Shown in pieces: positions 8,112 to 16,973 of a DNA stretch of 64,000 bases (position 1 is the stretch's first letter; every line of letters starts with the position of its first letter). Both the position numbers and the translations under genes were made by a program. Below the pieces are notes generated by a model. It was not told where the DNA came from and made no database searches. It saw only the letters and a program-made list of their open reading frames with translations. The stretch covers positions 62,001-126,000 of the forward strand of contig NZ_JAAFGZ010000009.1 in the NCBI RefSeq assembly GCF_010365105.1, read 5' to 3'. Origin of the DNA: Polaromonas sp. (lineage in GTDB: Bacteria; Pseudomonadota; Gammaproteobacteria; Burkholderiales; Burkholderiaceae_C).

Positions 8112-9292
8112 GCAGACATTCTCGAAGCATTCAAGGAAGGGACACGCACCGGCTCAGGCAATGTCTGGCTGGAAAAAACAATGCCGGTCAGGACCACCAC
8201 CAGCGCTGCAGCACCGCCGGTGTGACCGACGGCCGCCAGCAGCGGCCAGCCCAGCACCACATTGCTCAATCCGGTGGCCACCTGCAACAGCATCAGGCCG
8301 GCGAGCCAGCGTGCCTGAAGACGAAACGCCGGCAGCGCGTGCAGGCGCAGCGCCAGCAGCATCATCACGGCAAACACCGTATAAGCCGCCAGGCGATGGA
8401 CATAGTGGATGGCCGTCAGCGCCTGGAAGCTGATGTAACCGCCCTCGTGGCTTGCGCCCAGTTCGCGCCACAGCGTGAACCCCTGGCTGAAATCCATCGA
8501 TGGCCAGAATGAACCCTGGCAAGCCGGGAAATCGGTGCAGGCCAGCACGGCGTAATTGGTGCTGACCCAGCCGCCCAGCGCAATCTGCAGCCACAGCAGG
8601 GCAAAGGCGGCGAGCACGAAGCGCCGGTTGGCGGTGTTCAGAACGCTCGGCTTTGCTTGTTCATGCACCTGGGCATAGCGCACCGACTGCGCGCGCAGCA
8701 AGGCCAGCAAGACCAGTCCTCCCAGCAGGTGCATCGTCACAATGGCCGGAAACAGCTTCATCGTCACGGTCAGCGCGCCAAAAGCGCCTTGCAGGCAGAC
8801 CCAGACCAGCGTGGCGGTGGGCCACCACGGCGAAAGCACAGACGCCGGCGTGCGAATACCTGCGCTGCGTTGCTGCTCGCGGCGCGCCATCCAGGTAACC
8901 AGCGTCAGCGTCAAAATCAGCACGCCGACGCCCGTGGCCAGGTAGCGGTGAATCATTTCAATCCAGGCTTTGGCATGCGTGACCGGGCCGGTGGGCATCG
9001 CGCTCTGCGCGGCATCGATGTGCATCTGCGCGCCGACCGGACTGGCGCTGCCATAGCAGCCAGGCCAGTCCGGGCAGCCCAGCCCGGAATCGGTCAACCG
9101 GGTAAAAGCGCCGAAGATCACCAGGTCGAAGGTCAGGAACAGGGTGACCAGCGTCAGTACGCGCAGCCGCTGGGCCACCGGCGCATGCTTGTTGCGCGCC
9201 CACACCCAGGCCAGCGGCCCGAGCGCCACGACCAGGCCCATGAGCATCAGCCGCACGGCCGGGCTGAGGTTGTAAAGGTCTTGCGTGTCCAT
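8108..9292 (-). CDS. ctaA: Haem A synthase (COX15/CtaA family)
   Basis: Oxidises the C8 methyl group of haem O to give haem A. About 394 residues and eight membrane segments. Haem-ligand histidines sit in [28 protein letters not shown] and VGHTGGAA. Paired extracytoplasmic cysteines are in [12 protein letters not shown] and [12 protein letters not shown] chose ATG 9292; a TTG two codons upstream is possible. The 244 bp before it hold two GC-rich repeat copies that separate this gene from the Sco-like gene upstream. It is translationally coupled to ctaB. Confidence 0.95.
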   Translation of the reverse strand: MDTQDLYNLSPAVRLMLMGLVVALGPLAWVWARNKHAPVAQRLRVLTLVTLFLTFDLVIFGAFTRLTDSGLGCPDWPGCYGSASPVGAQMHIDAAQSAMPTGPVTHAKAWIEMIHRYLATGVGVLILTLTLVTWMARREQQRSAGIRTPASVLSPWWPTATLVWVCLQGAFGALTVTMKLFPAIVTMHLLGGLVLLALLRAQSVRYAQVHEQAKPSVLNTANRRFVLAAFALLWLQIALGGWVSTNYAVLACTDFPACQGSFWPSMDFSQGFTLWRELGASHEGGYISFQALTAIHYVHRLAAYTVFAVMMLLALRLHALPAFRLQARWLAGLMLLQVATGLSNVVLGWPLLAAVGHTGGAAALVVVLTGIVFSSQTLPEPVRVPSLNASRMSA

Positions 9293-9340
9293 GTTCAAGC
9301 CGATACGGCAATAGCCATTGCCAGGCGTTCTGGATGTTCA

Positions 9341-9420
9341 AGCCAGCAGACGCGGCGGAACCGGCTTAACCGGCCCGCAGATGAAGCACGAGACAGCGAA
9401 CCACGCGAAGTAGGAAGCGC
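9341..9420 (+). repeat. GC-rich dispersed repeat, degenerate tandem copy B'
   Basis: A decayed half-length copy lying directly before copy B. The segments CCAGCAG, CGGCGGAACCGGCTT, ACCGGCCCGCAG and ACAGCGAACCACGCGAAGTA line up with the corresponding segments of copy B. Confidence 0.65.
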
Positions 9421-9534
9421 AGGGGTTCCCGCCCCAACCCAGCAGGGGCCGCGGAACCGGCTTCGCCGGGCCGCAGGCGCAGCGGTCCCCTTGGGGGGCA
9501 GCGAACCACACGAAGTGGGGAGCGTGGGGGCCAT
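9418..9534 (+). repeat. GC-rich dispersed repeat, copy B, upstream of ctaA
   Basis: This copy matches the repeat inside the M16-like gene at 1675-1793, but is inverted relative to it in the window. It lies in the spacer between the Sco-like gene and ctaA and ends three bases from the stop codon of the former. Internal palindromes GGAACCGGCTTCGCCGG and CCCCTTGGGG could fold. Confidence 0.85.
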
Positions 9535-9536
9535 AC

Positions 9537-10253
9537 TCACCGGCCTTCCTTGTCCCAGCTGCTGGAGGCGCGCAGCAATCGGTCCAGGTCGCGCTTGGCC
9601 TTGGCACCGGCTTCGGCATCCATGTCGGCGGGAAAACGCATCATCAGGTTGCCCAGCGGGTCCACCAGGTAAAGATGGTCCTCAAGACGTTTGCCAGGCG
9701 CCGGCTCAAGCCACTGCGCCAGAGCACCTGGCGGCACCCGCAGCACGGTGGCAGCCGCCAGGGCTGGCAGCAACGCTGGGCGTACCGCAATGTCGTCATC
9801 CACCAGCCAGACGCGGTCCAGCCGCTCTTTTTCCCGGCCCAGCGATTCGCGCAGCTGGCGCTGGAAATACAGGTTTTGCTCACAGCGCATGTCACAGGCA
9901 CCGCCGGCAACGCTCAGCAGCAGCCACTGGTTTTTTAGCGCGGTCAGTTCGCCGTCCTTGCCGTCCAGCGTCTTTGTGGCCAGGGGCGGCAAGGGACGCT
10001 GCGGGCTGATCAAGTCGCCAAAATTGCGGCGCCCCTCGGGCCTGACCACGTAGTACATGAAATAGGAAGCCACGACCGGGCTGGCGCATACCAGCAGCAC
10101 AAGAATCATTTTCCAGCGACCCGAGCGGGTATCGGGCGAACGTACGCCGGACGAGTTGATCGCAGGCATGGCGTGAACGGTCATGCCCAGCGGCTGGTCC
10201 TGGGCTGCTGAAGAAGATTGCACAGGGGAAGCGTCAAAGAAATCTTTTGTCAC
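9537..10253 (-). CDS. Sco-like membrane thiol protein of the oxidase cluster
   Basis: 238 residues with a GTG start. One membrane segment (about 47-69) is followed by a periplasmic domain that carries CDMRC (Cys120, Cys124), the same CxxxC spacing as Sco proteins, in a thioredoxin-like context (KNQWLLLSVAGGAC; LYLVDPLGNLMMRFP). No clear counterpart of the third Sco ligand, histidine, was found. It lies between SURF1 and ctaA, so a role in copper or thiol handling during CuA assembly is inferred. The GTG has a weak ribosome binding site; an ATG at 10184 is an alternative start. A function is not established. Confidence 0.8.
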   Translation of the reverse strand: MTKDFFDASPVQSSSAAQDQPLGMTVHAMPAINSSGVRSPDTRSGRWKMILVLLVCASPVVASYFMYYVVRPEGRRNFGDLISPQRPLPPLATKTLDGKDGELTALKNQWLLLSVAGGACDMRCEQNLYFQRQLRESLGREKERLDRVWLVDDDIAVRPALLPALAAATVLRVPPGALAQWLEPAPGKRLEDHLYLVDPLGNLMMRFPADMDAEAGAKAKRDLDRLLRASSSWDKEGR

Positions 10254-10268
10254 AGTAATTGGGACCAG

Positions 10269-11015
10269 TTAATCACCGCGCCGGGCGCGCAGGGAAGCAC
10301 GAAAAGGAAGAATGATCTGATACCAGACATACAAAACGACTACCAGCAGGCACAAGCCAAACCATTGGAAGGCATAGCCGTAGTGCTTGTCGACCCCCAG
10401 ATTGGGAGCCGCCCATTCACGCAGCAGCCCCTCGCTGGGCGGACCGGTCTGCAACAGGGAAACCTGTTCAAACAGCGGAAAACCGGTTTCTTTCCGGAAA
10501 GCAGCCAAGTCAAGATTTTGCCGTATCGGCCCTGTATCGACACCCTTGAACTCATAAAGCTTGGAGGGTGGCGGGGCAATACGGCCCTGGACCGTGACCA
10601 CGCCTGCGGGTGTGAGCACCGGAGGCAAGCGGGAACGGTCGGCAAAATCCCGCGGAGCCCAGCCGCGCTGCACCACAATCACCTGGCCGGTGCCTTGCAG
10701 CTTCAATGGTGTCAGCACCCAGAAGCCACTTCTTCCGCTCATCGGACGGTTGTCAAGGTAAACCGTGTGTTCCGCTTGCCACACGCCTTGAAGCAAAGCC
10801 TGCCGGTAAATCTCATCTGCTATTTTTTCTGTAGCTGACAATGACCGTCCATCAAGCGGATAAAGGCTATTTTTGCTATTGATTGCAGCCTGGACAGCTT
10901 CTTTTTGTGCGGCACGGCGCAACTGCCACTGTCCGAGCGAAAAGGTGCCCCCCGCGACCAGCAAAGCCGCCAGGGTGAGAATCCAGAAATTGCGGGAATG
11001 CACGGCAGAAGTCAT
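10269..11015 (-). CDS. SURF1 family cytochrome c oxidase assembly protein
   Basis: 248 residues. Two membrane segments (about 9-27 and 217-237) flank a periplasmic domain, the SURF1 layout. The family block LGQWQLRRAAQKE follows the first segment, and VDNRPMSGRSGFWVLTPL-like and VVQRGWAPRD segments are present. SURF1 helps insert haem A into subunit I. Residues about 46-66, around the sequence SLSATEKIADEIYRQ, are encoded by a dispersed stem-loop element. The start codon is only 18 bp from the divergent DUF2909 gene. Confidence 0.92.
   Translation of the reverse strand: MTSAVHSRNFWILTLAALLVAGGTFSLGQWQLRRAAQKEAVQAAINSKNSLYPLDGRSLSATEKIADEIYRQALLQGVWQAEHTVYLDNRPMSGRSGFWVLTPLKLQGTGQVIVVQRGWAPRDFADRSRLPPVLTPAGVVTVQGRIAPPPSKLYEFKGVDTGPIRQNLDLAAFRKETGFPLFEQVSLLQTGPPSEGLLREWAAPNLGVDKHYGYAFQWFGLCLLVVVLYVWYQIILPFRASLRARRGD
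10819..10867 (-). repeat. Dispersed stem-loop element, copy 3 (inside the SURF1 gene)
   Basis: Core GCTATTTTTTCTGTAGC at 10819-10835. On the minus strand the element starts with ATAGCCTTTATCCGCTT. It is translated in frame in SURF1. Confidence 0.7.
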
Positions 11016-11033
11016 AGGCTGATAATCGGATTC

Positions 11034-11255
11034 ATGACTTATCTTGTTGCATTGGCATTCATCGCCATTCTCGCCAGCCTGGGCGCAGCCCTTTTTTTCA
11101 TGATGAAAGACGGGACTGAGGGCAAACGCAAAACCAGCAACATGGCACGTGCGCTTGCGTTTCGCGTCGGTTTTTCAATATTGCTGTTTGTCTGCATTCT
11201 GATTTCATGGAAACTGGGTTATCTCCAGCCTACCGGCATCCCGGCCGGTAAATAA
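11034..11255 (+). CDS. DUF2909 family twin-transmembrane protein
   Basis: 73 residues with two hydrophobic segments (about 1-23 and 44-66) joined by a charged loop (KDGTEGKRKTSN). The size and layout match the DUF2909 twin-transmembrane family often found next to cytochrome oxidase genes. The start shown is the ATG at 11034, 18 bp from the SURF1 start, so its promoter must overlap the SURF1 coding region. It is the only gene on this strand inside the oxidase cluster. The function is unknown. Confidence 0.8.
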   Translation: MTYLVALAFIAILASLGAALFFMMKDGTEGKRKTSNMARALAFRVGFSILLFVCILISWKLGYLQPTGIPAGK

Positions 11256-11269
11256 CAAGGCAAGTCAAT

Positions 11270-11301
11270 AAAAAAGGCCGCTTCAAGCGGCCTTTTTTGA
11301 A
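11270..11301. terminator. Bidirectional terminator between the DUF2909 gene and ctaE
   Basis: AAGGCCGCTT, a short CAA loop and the complementary arm, with six or more A before and six T after. It can serve both converging genes. Confidence 0.9.
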
Positions 11302-11345
11302 GAAACTCAAGGTTGCATGGCGGCTGGTTCAAACCGCCTGGCAGG

Positions 11346-12230
11346 TCACATCCAGTACACCAGTATATAAAGCCCCAGCCAAACCACGTCCACAAAATGC
11401 CAGTACCAGGCGGCGCCTTCAAAGCCAAAGTGCTTGTCTGCCGTGAAGTGACCCTTTTGCAGACGCAAGGTGATGAACAGCAACATCAGCATGCCGACCA
11501 GCACATGGAAGCCGTGAAAGCCGGTCAGCATGTAAAAGGTCGAGCCATAGATGCCGGAACTGAGTTTCAGGTTGAGTTCTGAATAGGCATGGAAGTATTC
11601 GTAGCCCTGAACGCACAGGAATATTATGCCGAGCAGCACCGTCATCCACATGAAGGCAATCGTGCGACCCCGGTGATTCTCACGCAATGCATGGTGGGCA
11701 ATCGTCAGGGTCACGCCTGAGCTGAGCAGCAACGCCGTGTTGATCGTTGGCAGCCAGAACGGTCCGACGGTTGAAAATGGCTCCACGATGTCGGCAGGTG
11801 ATGCAGTCGCCCCGGCGGCAGCCAGGCTTGGCCAGACAGACTTGAAGTCAGGCCAAAGCAAGGCGTTGTCCAGACTTCCCAATGCGGGCACTGAATGCCC
11901 GCGCGCCCACCAGAGTGCCGTGAAAAAAGCACCAAAAAACATCACTTCTGAAAAAATGAACCAGCTCATGCTCCAGCGGTAGGACAAATCGATCCTGTGA
12001 CCGTAGAGGCCGCCTTCGCTTTCGGCAATCGAGTCGCGAAACCACTGGAACAGCGTGCCAAGCCATAGCAACATGCCAAAAGCCAGGCACCATGCGCCCC
12101 AGCCGGCGCCATTGATCCACTGGCTGGCACCCAGGATTACAAAAAACAGGCCAATGGCGGACATGACCGGACGACTTGAAGGTCCGGGCACAAAGTAGTA
12201 AGGGGTTGCCCCATGGGTTGCTGCTGACAT
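11346..12230 (-). CDS. ctaE: Cytochrome c oxidase subunit III
   Basis: 294 residues, seven predicted membrane segments, no redox cofactors. Family motifs include WFIFSEVMFFGAFFTALWW, the HHALRENHRGR loop, and HGFHVLVGM near the C-terminus followed by WYWHFVDVVWLGLYILVYW. I chose ATG 12230 because AGGAG lies eight bases upstream; the open frame continues 11 codons further without such support. It is read after ctaG and the DUF2970 gene in the same direction. Confidence 0.96.
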   Translation of the reverse strand: MSAATHGATPYYFVPGPSSRPVMSAIGLFFVILGASQWINGAGWGAWCLAFGMLLWLGTLFQWFRDSIAESEGGLYGHRIDLSYRWSMSWFIFSEVMFFGAFFTALWWARGHSVPALGSLDNALLWPDFKSVWPSLAAAGATASPADIVEPFSTVGPFWLPTINTALLLSSGVTLTIAHHALRENHRGRTIAFMWMTVLLGIIFLCVQGYEYFHAYSELNLKLSSGIYGSTFYMLTGFHGFHVLVGMLMLLFITLRLQKGHFTADKHFGFEGAAWYWHFVDVVWLGLYILVYWM

Positions 12231-12287
12231 CGCTCGACTCCTGTTTTTCTCTCGAATTTTCACTGATCTTTTAATTAACTGTGGTGA

Positions 12288-12494
12288 CTAGCGCGCAACC
12301 GCCCAGTTCACCAGCAACACCAAAACCGCCACAAATAAAAAGATACCGACCAGACCGACGGCAATGATGTGAAGCGGATTCAGGTTTTTGACATCTTCTT
12401 CATAATCGCCTCTGGCCCGCAAGCCAACGAAGGACCAGGCAACCGCCTTGACAGTTCGCCAAAGCGAAGGCTTGCGTGAAGGCGTTTTTGCCAC
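12288..12494 (-). CDS. DUF2970 family small membrane protein
   Basis: 68 residues, GTG start two bases after the ctaG stop. The N-terminal half (SLWRTVKAVAWSFVGLR) and the LNPLHIIAVGLVGIFLF segment match my memory of DUF2970, a family found in oxidase operons of betaproteobacteria. One membrane segment (about 42-66). It is probably translated by coupling with ctaG. Function unknown; a role in oxidase assembly is only inferred from position. Confidence 0.8.
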   Translation of the reverse strand: MAKTPSRKPSLWRTVKAVAWSFVGLRARGDYEEDVKNLNPLHIIAVGLVGIFLFVAVLVLLVNWAVAR

Positions 12495-12496
12495 CT

Positions 12497-13075
12497 TCAG
12501 GCACCTGCCGCTTTGGATGCATCCGGAACGGCTGGCGTCTTACCGCCCACCTCGAAGAAGGTGTAGGACAGCGTGATGGTTTTCACGTCCCTGGACAGCT
12601 TTGTATCAATCACAAAAGCAACCGGCCACTGCTTTTTCTCACCGGGTGCCAGCGTGTACTGACTAAAACAAAAGCATTCCAGCTTGTTGAAATGTGCTCC
12701 TGCCTGCGCTGGCGCATAGCTGGGAATAGCCTGCGCCGACATGGTGCGGTTCTGAACATTCTGGAATTCATACATGACGGTCGTCAATTCACCGGGATGC
12801 ACCTGCAGCGAACTTTGGGCAGGCTTGAAATGCCAGGGGCCGCGCGAGTTGGCGTCGAACTCCACGGTGATGGTGCGGGTGCGGTCAACCTGCGTATTGG
12901 CCGGCAGCGTGGCGGTTGCACCGGGAATCTGCCGGTCGCCCAGCGCCAGCACGTTGATGCCGGTCATCTCGCAAATGGCCCTGTAAATCGGAACCAGCGC
13001 GTAACCGAAGCAGAACATGCCGAGCACGATCACGCCCAGCTTTCCCAACATGTTGAAGTTTTCGCGCTTGAGCAT
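12497..13075 (-). CDS. ctaG: Cytochrome c oxidase copper-delivery protein CtaG (Cox11)
   Basis: Carries copper to the CuB site of subunit I. 192 residues from ATG 13075: one N-terminal membrane helix (about 11-31), then a periplasmic immunoglobulin-like domain with the copper motif ECFCFSQ (Cys134, Cys136) and the conserved Cys35 after the helix. An upstream in-frame TTG at 13111 overlaps the stop of the preceding 40-codon gene as TTGA and would add 12 residues; family alignment favours the ATG. It lies between ctaD and ctaE. Confidence 0.95.
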   Translation of the reverse strand: MLKRENFNMLGKLGVIVLGMFCFGYALVPIYRAICEMTGINVLALGDRQIPGATATLPANTQVDRTRTITVEFDANSRGPWHFKPAQSSLQVHPGELTTVMYEFQNVQNRTMSAQAIPSYAPAQAGAHFNKLECFCFSQYTLAPGEKKQWPVAFVIDTKLSRDVKTITLSYTFFEVGGKTPAVPDASKAAGA

Positions 13076-13107
13076 CAGAATTTTTTGAAACTGAAAGCTG
13101 GTACGGC

Positions 13108-13230
13108 TCAACGGCCCAGAAAAATCATTTTGGCCATAAAGCCAAAAAAGAAAACGACAGCGACCGACGCCAGGATCAGGGCAAGGCGAAGATTACTTTT
13201 TTTCTGGTCAGGCTTCATGGAATGATTCAT
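13108..13230 (-). CDS. Cytochrome oxidase small assembly protein (40 aa)
   Basis: A 40-residue open frame beginning MNHSMKPDQKKSNLRLALI and ending GFMAKMIFLGR, with one membrane helix (about 14-35). It starts five bases after the ctaD stop and ends in overlap with the possible TTG start of ctaG. I recall short proteins of this size and pattern annotated as cytochrome oxidase small assembly protein in Burkholderiales. Its place between ctaD and ctaG supports a role in subunit I maturation. It is easily missed by length cut-offs. Confidence 0.8.
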   Translation of the reverse strand: MNHSMKPDQKKSNLRLALILASVAVVFFFGFMAKMIFLGR

Positions 13231-13235
13231 CAGTT

Positions 13236-14870
13236 TCAGGCAATCACGCGGGTTGCGGTGGCATCGAGCTTGGGCGGTGTTTCAAAGGTATGGAAAGGCG
13301 CAGGCGATGGAACTTCCCATTCCAGGCCTTCAGCACCCTTGCCGCCTTCGTCAAGCCATGGGTTCTGCTTGGCGGGCACACCCTTGCCGCGCATGGCCGG
13401 CAGCACCACGAAAAAGAAGAAATACACCTGTGCAAAACCAAAGAAGAAGGCGCCGACGCTGGCAATCGCGTTGAAGTCGGCGAACTGCATCGGGTAGTCG
13501 GCATAACGGCGCGGCATGCCGGCCAGGCCCAGGAAATGCATAGGGAAAAATGTAACGTTGAAGGAAATCAGCGACCACCAGAAATGGATCTGACCACGGC
13601 GCTCGCTGTACATCACACCGGTCCACTTCGGGCTCCAGTAGTAGTAACCGGCAAACATGGCATAGAGCGATCCGGCCACCAGCACATAGTGAAAGTGGGC
13701 CACCACGTAATACGTATCCTGCAACTGGGTGTCAATCGGTGCGACCGCCAGAATCACGCCAGTCAGGCCGCCGATGGTGAACACGAAGATGAAGCCAACC
13801 GCAAACAGCATGGGCGTCTCAAACGTCATCGATCCTTTCCACATCGTGGCGATCCAGTTGAACACCTTCACGCCGGTTGGAACCGCAATCAGCATCGTCG
13901 AGTACATGAAGAACAGCTGGCCTGTTACCGGCATGCCGGTGGTGAACATGTGGTGCGCCCAGACGACAAAGCTCAGGATGGCGATCGAGCCGGTGGCATA
14001 CACCATCGATGCGTAGCCGAACAGGCGCTTGCGTGAAAATGCCGGAATGATCTGGCTGATGATGCCGAAGGCCGGCAAGATCATGATGTAGACCTCGGGA
14101 TGGCCGAAGAACCAGAAGATGTGCTGGAACATCACCGGATCACCACCACCGCCCGGATTGAAGAAACTCGTGCCGAAGTGGCGGTCGGTCAGTGTCATGG
14201 TGATGGCACCAGCCAGTACCGGCATCACGGCAATCAGCAGGTAGGCCGTGATCAGCCAGGTCCAGCAGAACATCGGCATTTTCATCAAGGTCATGCCGGG
14301 TGCACGCATGTTCAGGACGGTCACGATGATATTGATTGAACCCATGATGGACGAAGCGCCGAGCAGGTGAATTGCAAAGATACCGGCATCCATCGCCGGT
14401 CCCATCTGCAGCGACAGCGGGGCATACATCGTCCAGCCGCCAGCCATCGCGCCACCGGGCAAAAGAAAGGAGGTGCTGAGCATCAGTGCCGCCGGAATCA
14501 TCAGCCAGAAGCTGAAGTTGTTCATCCGGGCAAACGCCATGTCCGAGGCGCCAATCTGCAGCGGAATCATCCAGTTCGCAAATCCGACGAAGGCAGGCAT
14601 GATGGCGCCAAACACCATGATCAGGCCATGCATGGTCGTCAGCTGGTTGAAGAGCTCCGGATTCACCAGTTGCAAGCCCGGCCGGAACAGCTCGGCCCGA
14701 ATCAGGAGTGCCAGAACGCCGCCGAACATCAGCATCGTGAAGCTGAACAGCAGGTAGAGCGTGCCAATGTCCTTGTGATTGGTGGCAAAGACCCAGCGAC
14801 GCCAGCCCGTCGGGGCATGGTGATCGTGGGCATCATGCGCGTGATCGTGATGGTCTAGAACTGCACTCAT
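13236..14870 (-). CDS. ctaD: Cytochrome c oxidase subunit I (aa3 type)
   Basis: 544 residues and twelve membrane segments; holds haem a and the haem a3-CuB oxygen-reducing centre. Visible signatures: [14 protein letters not shown] at the start, [17 protein letters not shown], the CuB region [15 protein letters not shown] with the His-Tyr pair, WAHHMF with the two further CuB histidines, and VAHFHYVL with the haem ligands. The K- and D-channel type sequence marks it as an A-family oxidase. It follows ctaC at 90 bp and is followed by the small assembly gene at five bases. Confidence 0.98.
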   Translation of the reverse strand: MSAVLDHHDHAHDAHDHHAPTGWRRWVFATNHKDIGTLYLLFSFTMLMFGGVLALLIRAELFRPGLQLVNPELFNQLTTMHGLIMVFGAIMPAFVGFANWMIPLQIGASDMAFARMNNFSFWLMIPAALMLSTSFLLPGGAMAGGWTMYAPLSLQMGPAMDAGIFAIHLLGASSIMGSINIIVTVLNMRAPGMTLMKMPMFCWTWLITAYLLIAVMPVLAGAITMTLTDRHFGTSFFNPGGGGDPVMFQHIFWFFGHPEVYIMILPAFGIISQIIPAFSRKRLFGYASMVYATGSIAILSFVVWAHHMFTTGMPVTGQLFFMYSTMLIAVPTGVKVFNWIATMWKGSMTFETPMLFAVGFIFVFTIGGLTGVILAVAPIDTQLQDTYYVVAHFHYVLVAGSLYAMFAGYYYWSPKWTGVMYSERRGQIHFWWSLISFNVTFFPMHFLGLAGMPRRYADYPMQFADFNAIASVGAFFFGFAQVYFFFFVVLPAMRGKGVPAKQNPWLDEGGKGAEGLEWEVPSPAPFHTFETPPKLDATATRVIA

Positions 14871-14960
14871 CTTGGCTTCCTTTGGTGGCTTGTGCCTGTA
14901 GCTTTGTCTTTAAGGCTGGGAACGGATCGCTCGGCAGCCGGTCATTTATCAGTGATGGAT

Positions 14961-16166
14961 TTACTTGCGCGCCGCCACAACCTCGGAGGGCTGGACGATC
15001 TGCCCCGTCTGGTTGGACCAGTTGTTCTTGGTGTAGCTTGCCACGGCAGCCAGGTCGGTATCACTCAGCGCTTTCCAGGAAGGCATGGCGCCGCCGACAG
15101 CGCCGTTCAAAAGAATCTGGATCTGCTTGTTGTGATCGGCATCCAGCACAATGGCCGATCCGTCCAGCGGCTTGATGGGGCCGGCCCCCTTGCCGTTGGC
15201 CTGGTGGCATGCAGCGCAGTTGGCGGTGTAAACCTTTTCACCTCGGGCCTTCAGGTCCACCAGTGTCCAGACTTTCGACGGGTCATCGGCCAGGGCTGCA
15301 GCTTCCTTCGCCTTGCCTGCAACCCAGGCGGTGTAATCCTGGGCAGACACGACCTTGACATGGATAGGCATGTAGGCATGCTCCTTGCCGCAGAGTTCCT
15401 GGCATTGGCCGTAGAAGTCTCCAATCTTTTCGGCGCGGAACCAGGTGTCACGCACGAAGCCGGGAATTGCATCCTGCTTGATGCCGAAGGCCGGCACGGC
15501 AAACGCATGGATCACGTCGTTGGCAGTGGTGATGATGCGGATTTTCTTGTTGACGGGAACCACCAGCGGGTTGTCCACCTTGAGCAGGTAGTTGTCAGGT
15601 GCCGTTTCACCGGCCTTGGGGCCGCCGTTGTTGGACATCTGGCGCTGTGCAGTGTCCAGCGTCGAGACAAAGCCGATGCCTTCGCCCTCGCCCTTGATAT
15701 AGTCGTAGCCCCATTTCCACTGGATACCGGTGGCCTTGATGGTCAGGTCGGCGCTGGTGGTGTCTTTCTGGGCAACCAGCACCTTGGTTGCAGGCAGGGC
15801 CATGGCGATGACGATGACAAAAGGAACGATGGTCCAGGCAATCTCGACAACGGTCGACTCATGGAAATTGGCGGCCTTGTGTCCGACGGATTTGCGGTGC
15901 TTCAGGATGGAATAGAACATCACGCCAAAAACAGCCACGAAGATCAGTACGCAGATGATCATCATGAACCAGTGGAGCCAATGCTGCTCTTCGGCAATGC
16001 GGGTGACCGCAGGATGAAGATTGAGCTGGTTGACCGCCGGGCCGCCAGGCAGATCGTTGACGGCATAGGCAGCAGTGCTCAGCCAGGCTGCTGCAAAGAC
16101 TGTTGCCGAGCCTGCATGCTGAAAGCCAAGCCGTGTCAATTTGCTCATGGTGTTGCTCAGGTTCAT
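14961..16166 (-). CDS. ctaC: Cytochrome c oxidase subunit II with fused cytochrome c domain
   Basis: 401 residues from ATG 16166 (a GTG lies three codons upstream). After a signal peptide there are two membrane helices (about 64-86 and 106-128), then the cupredoxin domain with the CuA ligands His220, Cys255, Glu257, Cys259, His263 and Met266 (CQELCGKEHAYM). A C-terminal extension carries CAACH (317-321), a class I haem c site, with a likely Met ligand later in GGAMPSW. Subunit II thus has its own electron-entry haem, as in caa3-type oxidases. First gene of the oxidase run. Confidence 0.97.
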   Translation of the reverse strand: MNLSNTMSKLTRLGFQHAGSATVFAAAWLSTAAYAVNDLPGGPAVNQLNLHPAVTRIAEEQHWLHWFMMIICVLIFVAVFGVMFYSILKHRKSVGHKAANFHESTVVEIAWTIVPFVIVIAMALPATKVLVAQKDTTSADLTIKATGIQWKWGYDYIKGEGEGIGFVSTLDTAQRQMSNNGGPKAGETAPDNYLLKVDNPLVVPVNKKIRIITTANDVIHAFAVPAFGIKQDAIPGFVRDTWFRAEKIGDFYGQCQELCGKEHAYMPIHVKVVSAQDYTAWVAGKAKEAAALADDPSKVWTLVDLKARGEKVYTANCAACHQANGKGAGPIKPLDGSAIVLDADHNKQIQILLNGAVGGAMPSWKALSDTDLAAVASYTKNNWSNQTGQIVQPSEVVAARK

Positions 16167-16280
16167 CGTGATCACTTTTTTTCTGCTTCAATTACCGATT
16201 GAATTAACCGGTCATTATAAAGTTTGCGACAGGTCAAATTTACAAAATCAAAAATGAGGCAGGAACATATCGGTCACGGG

Positions 16281-16775
16281 TCAGCAAGTGCGCAAGGCAA
16301 AGCGTATTTCCCGGGCCAGCAGGGGCCGCAACTCGGGTCGCACATGGCGACCCACCCGCACCAGACGCCCCTGACCCGACACCTCGATCAGTGAACCGTC
16401 TTCATTCTTGGGCTCGATGCGAACCCACTGCCGATTGAATGCGGCCCGCTCGGTCCGGCCAGCGCTTTCCAGTTCGACCACCAGTTGTCCGTCCTGCAAA
16501 ACAATTTTTTCAGTATCGCCAGCATGACGTGAATAAACAACAAATGCGGTGCCGATGGCCAGCAAGGCGAACGTCATCACGACTGACGCATTCTGCGACG
16601 ACAAAAAAGCTGCAACGCCAAGGCAGGCCAGGCAAAGCGACAGGTAGAACCATCCGAGCTGTGCCGGCGAGATCAGGCTGTGCCGCTTGAGACGCCACAG
16701 TACGACCGCTCCCTGCGAAGGAACATGGTTTGCCGACAAGGTGGCAAATTGAAAAGCCGGGGGTGATTGCAACAT
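16281..16775 (-). CDS. DUF2244 domain-containing membrane protein
   Basis: 164 residues. The opening VLWRLKRHSLISPAQLGWFY block and the two adjacent membrane helices (about 38-82) match DUF2244. The C-terminal half is soluble and ends in VRVGRHVRPELRPLLAREI. It lies 114 bp upstream of ctaC on the same strand, so it may be the first gene of the oxidase transcript. Function unknown. Confidence 0.85.
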   Translation of the reverse strand: MLQSPPAFQFATLSANHVPSQGAVVLWRLKRHSLISPAQLGWFYLSLCLACLGVAAFLSSQNASVVMTFALLAIGTAFVVYSRHAGDTEKIVLQDGQLVVELESAGRTERAAFNRQWVRIEPKNEDGSLIEVSGQGRLVRVGRHVRPELRPLLAREIRFALRTC

Positions 16776-16973
16776 GTGACAACCCTCACGAAAACAGCAT
16801 GAAACGTGGAAAAAACAGGGTCAGCAGACCAGCCTGAACAGAGCCAAAAGCAGAACGGGCTGGCCGTAATTTCGTTGATTTGAACAGAAACTTTCCCAAA
16901 CCTACTCAGGGGAAACCGCAAAGCCCTCAAACACAGTGCTTCAAGATGTTTGCCGCATTGCGGGCAGGCAAGT

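Noticed and set aside
6565..8130. A single long frame that appears to fuse an N-terminal part to the Sco protein.
   Set aside because: The first 300 codons are an alternative frame of ctaB. The true sco start is ATG 7197 with the lipoprotein signal.
8657..10009. A 450-codon plus-strand frame across ctaA and the Sco-like gene.
   Set aside because: Antisense to two real genes; it was useful only in showing that the GC-rich repeat can be read through in this orientation too.
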